A DNA stretch of 64,000 nucleotides from Leishmania infantum JPCM5 (taxonomy: Eukaryota; Euglenozoa; Kinetoplastea; Trypanosomatida; Trypanosomatidae): the NCBI RefSeq assembly GCF_000002875.2, contig NC_009277.2, forward strand, positions 436,501 to 500,500. The letters run 5' to 3'. Position 1 is the stretch's first letter. Each line of letters begins with the position of its first letter. Positions 48,459 to 57,480 of this stretch are shown in pieces. Under the pieces are notes generated by a model. It did no database searches and was not told the origin of the DNA. It saw only the letters and a list, made by a program, of their open reading frames with translations. Both the position numbers and the translations under genes were made by a program.

Positions 48459-48902
48459 ATGCGTTGCACGCACCACGCCAAGACCACTGCTGTCCCGCTG
48501 CTGGCGGTAGCGCTGCTGCTGCTGCTGGGGGGAGCCGCACATACTGCCGCCGCGGCTGAGGCGTCGCGGGTGGTAGAGCTGACCCGTGACACGTTCGATG
48601 CGTACGTTGGCGGGCCCGACACGTATACGTTTGTGCTGTACTGCGTCACGTGGTCTCGTCAGTGCAAGACGGCGATTCAGTTGTGGGATCGCTTGTCGAT
48701 CAGTCAGTCGCAGAAGGAGCTGCGGGATGTCTTCACCGCCGCGTACGTAGACGGCGACAAGTACCCGGACTTAGTCAAGCGGATGAATGTGAAGGGGTTT
48801 CCGACGATGCTGTTCTACACCCCCCTGCACACGGAGGGGCTCGAGTACAACGGCCCTCGCGAGTCGTACCTTCTGGACAGCTTTGTGTTTCAGTTCTCGT
48901 AG
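48459..48902 (+). CDS. PDI-like thioredoxin-fold protein with a lost active-site cysteine
   Basis: A 147-residue protein with a signal peptide (core VPLLAVALLLLLGG, likely cleaved near residue 33) and one thioredoxin fold. Where PDI has WCGHC it has WSRQC (residues 65-69), so the first, attacking cysteine is a serine and only C69 remains. The cis-proline (P115 in KGFPTMLFY) and the 'EYNGPRE' turn are kept and are shared with the intact PDI at 10807-11208. Such a protein cannot run the normal dithiol cycle; it may be a chaperone, a client-binding partner, or a regulator of the intact PDI. No KDEL-type tail is present. The frame is open from 47292, but the ATG at 48459 starts the signal peptide directly. 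Confidence 0.88.
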   Translation: MRCTHHAKTTAVPLLAVALLLLLGGAAHTAAAAEASRVVELTRDTFDAYVGGPDTYTFVLYCVTWSRQCKTAIQLWDRLSISQSQKELRDVFTAAYVDGDKYPDLVKRMNVKGFPTMLFYTPLHTEGLEYNGPRESYLLDSFVFQFS

Positions 48903-51900
48903 GGCCGGAGCGTGTATCCGCGCGCGCATGCGTGGGCGCGTGCGTTGAGGGATTCATGGCCGGGCTATCCCTATCGTGCTTCAGCACACGACGCGGGCGC
49001 ATCCACACGCACATCACGCGCGTGTGGCGAAGGTAGTCTGCTGGCGCGTCAGATATGGATCATTGTATGCGTGCGGGCCGAGATTCATGTACAGAGAAGG
49101 AATGCTCCATAAAGATGCTGATCAGCTCGAGAGCGTACCAGTGTCCGGGAGCGACTGCTGAGCGCCAGTGCACGCGTCAGTGTGGTGTATGCAGCGCGGT
49201 CTTGCCGGCGTGACCGCGCGCGTCATCTCTCCCCTCTTCCACATGCCGTGGCTCGTGCGAGCTGCCGCAGCTTGAGCGCCTCGCGTGAAATCTCTGCTTC
49301 ACCTTCCATTCCCCCCTCCTTCTTTCCCAACTTCTCTCCCATGCACGTTCCGCTTGTCCACTTCCCACGCACGCACGCGTGTGAATGCACAACGGCAAGC
49401 AACGCCTCGCGGGAAGTGTCTCGGCTGCACCACGAGACATCGCGTGACTCGCGTTCACCTCACACTCTCTACCGGCGCACACAACCACGCAACTTGTGAG
49501 CCGTCTTTCCACTCCCGTTTCATTCTTCTATTATGCTCGGCAGCCCTCACTCCACCGGTGCATACGGCAGCGCTGGCGATGGCATGGTCGCCGTGACTTC
49601 AAGCAGACTCAGGCAGCGCAGCGTTGTCTGCTGCGCTGCCCCGACAGTCACCGTGGAGGGGGCGACGCTCGACAAGCCGCGCGCCAAAGGCAAAGTCCGG
49701 TCGAGGTCTACCGTGTGCATGGACCACCACATCCTTTCCCGCATGGAGGATGACTTGCGGCGCTCCGCGATGCGACAGGAAAATCCTGAGTCGGCGATTC
49801 CCGACCGCGGTCACGAGCACGACCAGAAAGTCTTCCTTGCTGTCGAGGCGTATCGCGCGATGAAGTCAACATAGAGCGACCGCTCCGTCATCGGCAGCCA
49901 CCACCCCGTGTCCACCGGCAACGGCTTATTGCCGGCCGGTACGGCACACTGCACCCTCTCCGGTTGCGGCCATGTGAGCAACAGCCCATCACGCACGTGG
50001 CACCGGTAGCGCGGCTAGCACGCCTGAAAGAGAGCATTGCTCAATGGCACCGGCCAGCCGCTGCAAGGGGAAGGGCGTACGTCGCGCATGTCCAACCGGG
50101 GCGGCCAGGCGCGCGCGAGCCCGCACCGCTCGCCCTCGCGGCGTAAGGAGCCGAGCCTTGCACACCAGTCCCAGCAGCCCTATCCGGCCGATGGCCGGCT
50201 GGGGCCGATCGAGTCAGCGTGCAAGACGCCGACACGAAAGCTGGAGGAGGACCACTGCTCCGGCGCTGCTGCCAGGAGCGCTTACAAGCTCAACAAGCAA
50301 CTCTTCCGGAAGCTTCCCGACCTAGAGAGGAGGGGCACTGGCGGCTGATAGCCACGGACTGCGAGCGCGAGCGACGCCTCTGATCAGCGGACGAGCTGGC
50401 CAGATGCAGGGAGTCCGCAGGGCTTTGAGTGCAACGATAAGAGTGAGGGAGACGAGAGGACGGAGAAGTTCGATGTCCATGTGTGCGTGTGATGTGTGGG
50501 GGCCTACCATGCGCGACGGATGTGTAATTCCACCCCCCCCCTCCCTCTCCCTCCCTGCCGCATGCCTCGTCTGCGACCACCTCTTCCATGCGTTGTGCTC
50601 ACGTCTTTCCCGCTGCATGGCCGTCGGCGCAGTGCGTCTTTGGTGTTTCGTGCATGCCTTGGTTCGCCTCGATGTTTCTTACCTTGCTATTCTCTCTTGT
50701 TCGACAACTGCGAATGTGTGCCTGCATCTGCATCTGTCTCTGTATGCTTCTTGTGACGCTGCAGCGCTCGTCTCTCGTTCGCACGACTTTGATCCTCAAT
50801 GAGCAGTTTCATGTGCGTGATGTCGACATTTCTCGTGCTGTTGTTTGTCCAACTCCTTCCCGAAATGGCTTTCCCTTTTTTTTTCTATTCCAGTTCAGCA
50901 GCGCCACGCTACCACCCCCTCCACCATGTACGTGGCCCCTCTCTTCATGTAAGCATGTGAGCAGGAGACGGAAGGAAGAGGGTGTGTGAGTGTTCCGTGA
51001 CCCAGTGAGCCTTCATGCCACCACCCCACCCCCACCTTGCCTTCTTCATCTTCTCTTCTTCATCCGTCGCTTGCCGACAGGCATGCGTGCATGTGTATGT
51101 ACATAGGTCCTGCGCGACTGCAGCATCCACCGTGCTTGCAACGGCTTGGGCTCACAACGCAGATGCTTCCTTTTCGTCCTCGCTTTCTTTTCCGGTTCTG
51201 TGTGCGTGCGCGTGTGCAGGCGGCATCGCTGCCACGCCCGTGTGATATCACACGCACGCCGACGCGCGGACGCATCCTTCTGTGATAGGATACCTTTGCT
51301 TGCTTGCTTTCTCTTTTTCACATGCCCTCCCTGCTTATTTCTGTCACTGTCACCCTGTGTGCGTGCGCTAAAATGTGCACGTGCTTACTGGTTTTTGTGG
51401 AAGCTCCTCGTCAGTGAGGAAGGGCGCTGCATATGTGCGCCGAGCCTCCCCCCTCCTCCCTCTTGCCTCGCATTAGCCTTCTGGAGCACTTCGTCAAGAA
51501 GCGGCGTATGCGTGTGTGTGGGATGGTGGGGAGGGGTCGTTTTGTTTTTTCAGAGGAAGCCTCCCCCCTTTGGAGATGGATAGGCAAGCGCTTGCTGTGT
51601 GTAAGCGAGTGTGAGCGAGGCAGGGGCGGACGTGACTATGGCGCCGGCTGCGAAAAGGCAAGAGGAGGGCACCTATCGGTCGCACACGCCTTCGCGTCGC
51701 TCTGTGCCTCCGTCTGCTTCCCTCTACGCCGCTGCACACCCGCAGGACGCACAGGCGCATCTACAACTCTCCGCTCGATGGACATCCACGGTGCACTCGC
51801 CTGTGCCATGATGGAAGTCCTGCGTCAACGCAACGAACTTGGCACGCCATTCTTTACCCTGCTCTCTCTCTCTTTCTCTCGTTGCCTCTCTGCTCCCCCT

Positions 51901-52190
51901 TCACAGACTCGCACCTTCCCGCTTCGCATCAGCTGGGAAAAGTAGTGGGCCCGGCTGTCCGCTGCTGCACCGCGCATACACTGCGTAGCGTCGACACAGA
52001 CAACAACACAGGCGCGAGACGCGTCTAGCAGCCCTCGTTGCGCTTCTCTTCCTCTATCTCACGCCCACACCTTCGTCACTGCCTACATAGATCAACCATC
52101 TCCCATAGACCCAACACCAGCCGCGGCAACAACCACGACAGCACCTGCCTAGCGGCACTCGACTAACGACATACAGCTGGGCGGACAATC
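48903..52190 (+). other. Longest intergenic region, with a pseudogene
   Basis: About 3.3 kb. A decayed ORF occupies 49533-50348. The rest (48903-49530 and 50350-52190) has UTR-like composition with many pyrimidine tracts and TG-rich repeats and no supported gene. This unusually long gap may include the remains of other lost genes. Confidence 0.6.
49533..50348 (+). pseudogene. Decayed reading frame (272 codons with four in-frame stops)
   Basis: An ATG at 49533 after a CT-rich region opens a 113-codon frame (VTSSRLRQRSVVCC; TVCMDHHILSRMEDDLRR; FLAVEAYRAMKST). It ends at TAG 49872, yet the same frame carries on as coding-like sequence to TGA 50346-50348 (HHPVSTGNGLLPAGTAHC; RRKEPSLAHQSQQPYPADG; AYKLNKQLFRKLPDLERR). 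The other in-frame stops are TAG 50007, TAG 50016 and TGA 50025. Continuity in one frame suggests one former gene of about 270 codons broken by point mutations. The family is not recognised. An alternative is a short functional gene (49533-49874) followed by unrelated DNA. Confidence 0.55.
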
Positions 52191-53375
52191 ATGTTTGCCT
52201 ACCCTTACGTCGACCCTGATGATCAAAACGCGCAGGTGGAGTGCACCCTTCCGCGCCAGGCAGGCGACGGTGCTCGCATACTCGTCCCAGACAGCGACAA
52301 TGAGGACAGCCTGGGTCTTCCGATTTCACAGGAGTCTTCACCCAGTGTCTGCGTGCCGGCGGCGCGCGCCTTCTCGAAGCGGGCGGCGCGCTGCGCAGCA
52401 GCCTTACTGCAGCGTCACGACGCCACCGCCTCCGCTGTGCACAAGCACAAGTGTATGCAGCAGCTTGGTCGTCTCGGCGGCGCCTACCGCTCTCTCGCCC
52501 ACGGTCAGCCCTTCACGATTTGGGTGCGCTATCAAGACCTCAACGCCCGCGTGATTCGCGAAACCGAAGCATTCTTTGAAGGGCACATGGCAGACCACCT
52601 TGCCCACCCGCACGTTACACGCAAGAACGGGGTTCTGGCAGCGGCGCCGAAGGCGGCTTTTGGCTTTAATCCTCAGCGACGCTCGCCTGAGGCTTCACTC
52701 GGCTGCCGGGCTCCACTTCCCTCTAGCCCATCCCCAGCTCATGCTGCGCACGCCATGCTGAGCAGCAACGGTGTCGTCGAGGCGCATGCGTCTCCACCGC
52801 AGACGGGCTACTTTCTCTCCAGAGGGGAGCAGTGTGCCTTTTCGTTGCTGTTCATGGAAGACACCGTGGATCCGAATTACACGTCGAGTCCACTGCCGAC
52901 GTTCCCCACGCATCACACTTCAGATGACCGCAGTCAGCGCATGGGTCTGAGCGAGTCCCTGTGCAATGCATTGTCTCACGGGAGTTGCCTCTCCGATACT
53001 CACGCAGCGATGCCGTTCTGGATGTACGGCGAAGACGCAGACTCTGTCCGATGCTCTCCGGCCCCGGCAGCGCACCGCGGTGACAGTCCGAGCGCGGCGC
53101 GGCAACACTGTAAGCGCGGCCGCGGCGATACCACTGGGGCTGAGCCGCAGCACCTCAAGGGGCGACGAGGAGAGCTGGGCACGGCAAGGGCACTCGTCTT
53201 CGACGAGCTCAGCACGTCATCGTCGTCGCAACACACGACACCTCGCGAGGAGAGCGCCACGGCTCGCCGCGGCACACCGGCGCCTCCCTCGCTGTCCGCC
53301 ACCGTCATAGAACTTCAGAATCAGCGGGTGCAGTGGGATCTGCTCCGTCGGCAGTCCCTCTTCAGTCTGCTTTGA
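52191..53375 (+). CDS. Hypothetical protein
   Basis: A 394-residue protein that I do not recognise. The first ~130 residues look folded (helical SKRAARCAAALLQRH; HGQPFTIWVRYQDLN; RETEAFFEGHMADHL). The rest is Ser/Pro/His-rich and probably disordered, with a short basic stretch (HCKRGRGD) and a final helix (ELQNQRVQWDLLRRQSLFSLL). No signal peptide, TM helix or known motif is visible. The ATG at 52191 is the first in frame after a CT/CA-rich leader, and the stop is TGA at 53373-53375. Confidence 0.8.
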   Translation: MFAYPYVDPDDQNAQVECTLPRQAGDGARILVPDSDNEDSLGLPISQESSPSVCVPAARAFSKRAARCAAALLQRHDATASAVHKHKCMQQLGRLGGAYRSLAHGQPFTIWVRYQDLNARVIRETEAFFEGHMADHLAHPHVTRKNGVLAAAPKAAFGFNPQRRSPEASLGCRAPLPSSPSPAHAAHAMLSSNGVVEAHASPPQTGYFLSRGEQCAFSLLFMEDTVDPNYTSSPLPTFPTHHTSDDRSQRMGLSESLCNALSHGSCLSDTHAAMPFWMYGEDADSVRCSPAPAAHRGDSPSAARQHCKRGRGDTTGAEPQHLKGRRGELGTARALVFDELSTSSSSQHTTPREESATARRGTPAPPSLSATVIELQNQRVQWDLLRRQSLFSLL

Positions 53376-53702
53376 GCGCATTTTTGTGTGCGTGAGAGAG
53401 AGAGGACGACAGCGATGTGCCATCATCGGACGATGAGTTGTGGGAACCCGTGGAAAGGCACGGCATCGCGTTGCAATGGAAGCGCTCCCTTAACTACCAC
53501 TGCCCGCCGGCCATCGCCGCTCCTCCGCTCCTCAATACTTTTTCTTGCCTTCACGCGCTTCATCATGCTCGCGAGCCACCCACCTCCTCCCGCCCACCAC
53601 TGCCGCCAAGATGCTCGCCCATGGACACAACCGACAGAGATGTCTTCGTAGCCGCATGCGCGGCGTATCATCCTTTTCACGAAGAAAAGATGTCTACAGC
53701 CG

Positions 53703-53738
<36 letters not shown>

Positions 53739-53973
53739 AAGGGGAGGCTGCCAGTGCACGCGCACACAAGAGGCCGCCGGGCGCCCTTTCTGCACACGTG
53801 CACCACCCTCGTTCGCGTACTGCTCGGTCGCCCCCTCCTCCACACACACACACACGCACACGCCCTCCACGTCTCAATCCTTCTGCTGCCTCCTCCCCAC
53901 CATCAACACCACACCCGCACTCGCAAGCCCGCAGCACACGTAGCGAAGCACACAGGGCACAGCCACAGCCACG
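53376..53973 (+). other. Intergenic region with GT repeat
   Basis: About 600 bp. It holds a GT microsatellite at 53704-53737 and CA-rich DNA near 53850-53870. No gene supported. Confidence 0.65.
53704..53737 (+). repeat. GT microsatellite
   Basis: About 16-17 uninterrupted GT units, the longest pure dinucleotide repeat in the window. Confidence 0.9.
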
Positions 53974-55740
53974 ATGCTGGTCTCGGAGAAGGCACAGCCG
54001 CTGCGGCTTTTCAACTGTTTACTTCTACATGCTCACAAAGACGACGAATCCGACGATGAGGCGTGCACCATGCACAAGAGCGCCGCCTCTACCTCACCAG
54101 TCACCGACCCCATCGCCGCCGCAACAGCAGTCGGTGCAACGCGTCTGTACTTCACTGAAGGCGGGCCGTCAGCCAGCCTGGCGGCGCTGCAGCGCTACCT
54201 TAAAGTTGAAGAGGCGCACATCACATGCCCGCTGCTGCGTGTCTTGCAACTAGCGCCGCAGGCGCCAACAGGCAACATGCAGCCGCTAGTGTACGTTGAG
54301 CAGGATACGCAGAATGCCGTATCGCTATCCGACGAGACGCAAGGGCGCCGTGAGGCCGTCCTGACGACCTGCTCCGGGGTCTGCACGCAGGAGACGATGC
54401 CGTCAAGGTGGTATCATGCGCCCGTTAAGGCCGCCCTATGCGTCTTCCAGGAGCTCATGCGTGCACCCACTACGTCCGCGGCCAGCGAGCCGGCCTTCTG
54501 GGCGTTTTTAGAAAGAGTTGTGCTATACCACGCGCGTGACTTCTACCGCGGCGCTGTTCAGGTGGAACTGCAGTGCGTTTTCGTGCCAACGTTTGAGGAT
54601 AAGCAGAGCACGGCGTACAGCGTCGACGTCTTCGGTGACTACGTCGACGAGGAGGACCAGGCGCAGAAATGTGGCGCCGCAGCTGGTAAGGGCAGGACGG
54701 CAATGAAGGTTTGCGTGAAGAGCACCGAGGCCTTCGAGCACGTCATGGCGTATCTGAAGACACAGTGCCCGCTCCTCGAGGCCGACTTCGGGTCGTCCCA
54801 CTTGGTGGTGTACGCCAAGTGGTCGTCGCGGCTATCCGCTGCACGCGGCTCCAGCCATTCGCAGCCACCGGCCGCAGATGCCACCGGCGCAGTAGAACAG
54901 GCCGCATGCTTCGTGTGGCTGCAAGATGACGCAGAGGGCGCGGGGCGGGACGGTGTCTACGCGGATGCCGCGCTTGAGGCCCTCCTCGACGAGCTCACCC
55001 TCGCCGCCGCGTCGATCAGCACGCCATCGAGGGCGGCCGCTGTTCTGCAGGAGGAAGGCGTCAGCGCCTTCTTCGAGGCGTGCTGCCTCACACACACGCT
55101 GAAGAGAATGATCCGCAAAAACTTTCAGGCGGTTGTGCGGCGGCAGCGGCCGCTGTTCCACTGGGTTATCTCGCTGCCCCCGTACTCCCGGCTGAGCATG
55201 TCCACCACAAGTGCTGCTGTCACTGCGATGCGCTTCAGAAACAACGCTGCGGTGTCGCGGGCGGTGTGGAGCGTCACCGAGATGCTTGTCCACTGGCAGC
55301 AGCTGTCCGACTCCGCGCACGCGCTAGCAAATGAGGCGCTAAAGCGGAGTTTTGGCAGAGCGAGCGGGCCGTCTCTGCAGATCGTGTCTGCCCCGGCGCG
55401 GGTCCCGCGCCAGCGCCGCGCCATCCAGCAAAGTGCCCTCTATGGCGACACCTTCTCCGGTGGCTCTGCCCTTGACCGCCAGCGCGGCAAGGTCAACGTC
55501 CCTCACCTGTACGGGGCTGACGAGGGCCATGGCGCGTCTATCAGCCTCAGCTCCACTCAGCGGGGGTCGGTCCTGGCGGCATCTGGGTTATTCCACAATC
55601 TGCGGAGCATCAAGGAGGACTCCTTTAACAGCACATCGGTGCTGGATGCTGAGGATGTGTTTGGTAGCTACCCTAAGCTCACAACGCGCGTTGTCAAGCG
55701 ACTCGTCCAGAGCCAGACAAGTGTCCACGCGGCCCAGTGA
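53974..55740 (+). CDS. Hypothetical conserved-looking protein
   Basis: A 588-residue protein that I do not recognise. It has well-mixed, folded-looking composition over residues ~60-480, with alternating helices and strands (LERVVLYHARDFYRGAVQVELQCVFVP split by an acidic loop; ACFVWLQDD; LKRMIRKNFQAVV; HWVISLPPYSRL). The last ~110 residues are Ser/Gly-rich. Short Ala/Gly/Ser linkers suggest two or three domains. No signal peptide or TM helix. The ATG at 53974 follows a CA-rich leader; the stop is TGA at 55738-55740. SIDER2-like copy E begins 158 bp downstream. Confidence 0.82.
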   Translation: MLVSEKAQPLRLFNCLLLHAHKDDESDDEACTMHKSAASTSPVTDPIAAATAVGATRLYFTEGGPSASLAALQRYLKVEEAHITCPLLRVLQLAPQAPTGNMQPLVYVEQDTQNAVSLSDETQGRREAVLTTCSGVCTQETMPSRWYHAPVKAALCVFQELMRAPTTSAASEPAFWAFLERVVLYHARDFYRGAVQVELQCVFVPTFEDKQSTAYSVDVFGDYVDEEDQAQKCGAAAGKGRTAMKVCVKSTEAFEHVMAYLKTQCPLLEADFGSSHLVVYAKWSSRLSAARGSSHSQPPAADATGAVEQAACFVWLQDDAEGAGRDGVYADAALEALLDELTLAAASISTPSRAAAVLQEEGVSAFFEACCLTHTLKRMIRKNFQAVVRRQRPLFHWVISLPPYSRLSMSTTSAAVTAMRFRNNAAVSRAVWSVTEMLVHWQQLSDSAHALANEALKRSFGRASGPSLQIVSAPARVPRQRRAIQQSALYGDTFSGGSALDRQRGKVNVPHLYGADEGHGASISLSSTQRGSVLAASGLFHNLRSIKEDSFNSTSVLDAEDVFGSYPKLTTRVVKRLVQSQTSVHAAQ

Positions 55741-57480
55741 CGTTGCAAGATTGGCTCGCGCGTGCGTCGCCTCAGCGCACGTGCTTGCATGTGTTTGTGT
55801 ACGCATATTACTGCTCGCTCCCTCGCTCTGTTCGCTGGAAGTACTTCGCTCTTTTTCAGCCAGCGATCTCGTCATCGATCCCCACACACGCACACGCCAT
55901 GACGACGTGGCGGGGACACGCCTCTCCCTGCGCGGCATCTCGGCGTCCAGCGCCGACGACGTGGGAGGGAGGGGGGAGCGCAGAGCGGTGTGGCGCTACG
56001 CATGTTGGCCATCAGATCCTGGATGGCGTTGCGTCGGAGCCACCCGCGGCCGCGGACACGTTTGTGGCACCCGTATGACAGGCGAAGCGTCCGCGTGCCT
56101 CGAGCCTGTCCCACCCACGCCCCGGCCTTCACAGTGCCCACTGCTGGTGTGGCGGGGAGCCTGAGAGCCGCCCCTCCCCCCCGAGCGGGGATGCGCCAAG
56201 GCGGCGGACCTGCGAGGCGGCGGTGCGGGCAGAGGTTGAGGCAGGGGCCGTGCGCCGATGGCTGCGTCGGCGCATTGCTGTGCCGCGTGTGTCTACGGCT
56301 GGCTGGCGCACGGTGCGACGGGGGCCTGTGACACGGCCGACGGGGAAGGGAGGAGTGAAGCTCGTGCTCTGCGGCTGAGACATGGGCCACACGCTGGACG
56401 CGGCAACGGATCCTTCGCTTACGTTGGCTTCTCTCCTGCTGTTTTGTTCACCATTCCCCGTGATGTACATGTCCGAGGGAGAGATGAGAATGAGGGGGCT
56501 GGGCGGGGGTGCGCCACGCTGCACGTTGTCTTTTCCCCGAACTTCTCGTGTTTGGTTCCCCCGCCTCCCTTTCGCTCGCTCTCCTTTTGTTAGCTCATAT
56601 AGTTTGCCTGCAAGTGATGCCGGGTGGCTCTTGGTGCGCACGTCGCATCATCCCGTGCGAAGCAGAGGAGTGGAAAGAGGAGTGCTCGCCGCTCATGAGG
56701 ACTACTGCCGACTTTGCGTGCTACGAGCACTAGTACCATTACCATTTTTGCTTGCACGCAGTCCTCTCGTTCTCCGTGTCGCCTTGATGGTGCGCTGCGG
56801 TGACTCTTCGCGGGTATCCTTGTGTGGGCACGCCTGTGCGTTCCCGTCAAGAGGATGTCGTCGGCGTCCGCGAAGAACGCATCAAGCACCTGTACACTGC
56901 ATGCGCACGCACGCACGCATATTCTCCCCATAGCCAAAACGTAAAAGGAACAGCAGAGTGCCACAGCTGCCTGCGCACCCCCTCCCCCCACCGCCTGGCC
57001 CATCTTGTGGTAGTGGATGCAAGCATTTAGCCGCACACTACGCGGCCATATGCTTCCGCTCTGCTATTCTCTCTACGCGTGCTGAAGGCGCGCGTGAGCA
57101 GAGCCCCCCTCTTCCTCTCCCCTCTCCCTCGTGATCACGCGCGCCGTGCACTCCCCCACTCTCCTACTCTCCTCGCTTGCTTGCTCTTCCTGTGGCAGGA
57201 CGGACACGGTCACGCGGTTGTTTTGCTTGGAGCTGGAAAAGGGCGCACAGACGGAAGCACCGCGGCGGAGGGACGTCAACGGATTCTCCTGGAGCTGCTG
57301 TCTCGGCAAAGACTGACGTGCAACGGCGATCGTGTGTTGGCGGGGCAGTCGGCTCCACTGGCCTCTTCGCTGTTGCGTGTGAGCAAAAACTGGTAAGATA
57401 GACAGTGACGGTGCCGTGTCGGCGATCTCCTGCCCCTCTCCCCATTCCGCTCTGCGCACAGGCGTGCAAGACAGGCCGCA
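55741..57480 (+). other. Intergenic region containing SIDER2-like copy E
   Basis: About 1.7 kb. Copy E lies at 55899-56398. CT-rich blocks at 56565-56590 and 57105-57190 are possible splice regions for the following gene. No gene seen. Confidence 0.65.
55899..56398 (+). repeat. SIDER2-like retroposon, copy E
   Basis: The 5' half matches copies A and D. The 3' half has the C/D variants plus a private CAGTGCCC change. The poly-C tract is the shortest of the five (7 C). From about 56299 it diverges from the others (TGGCTGGCGCACGGTGCGAC) before rejoining at GAGACATGGGCCACACG, so its 3' end is either rearranged or older. Sense orientation, in the 3' flank of the 588-residue protein gene. Confidence 0.8.
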
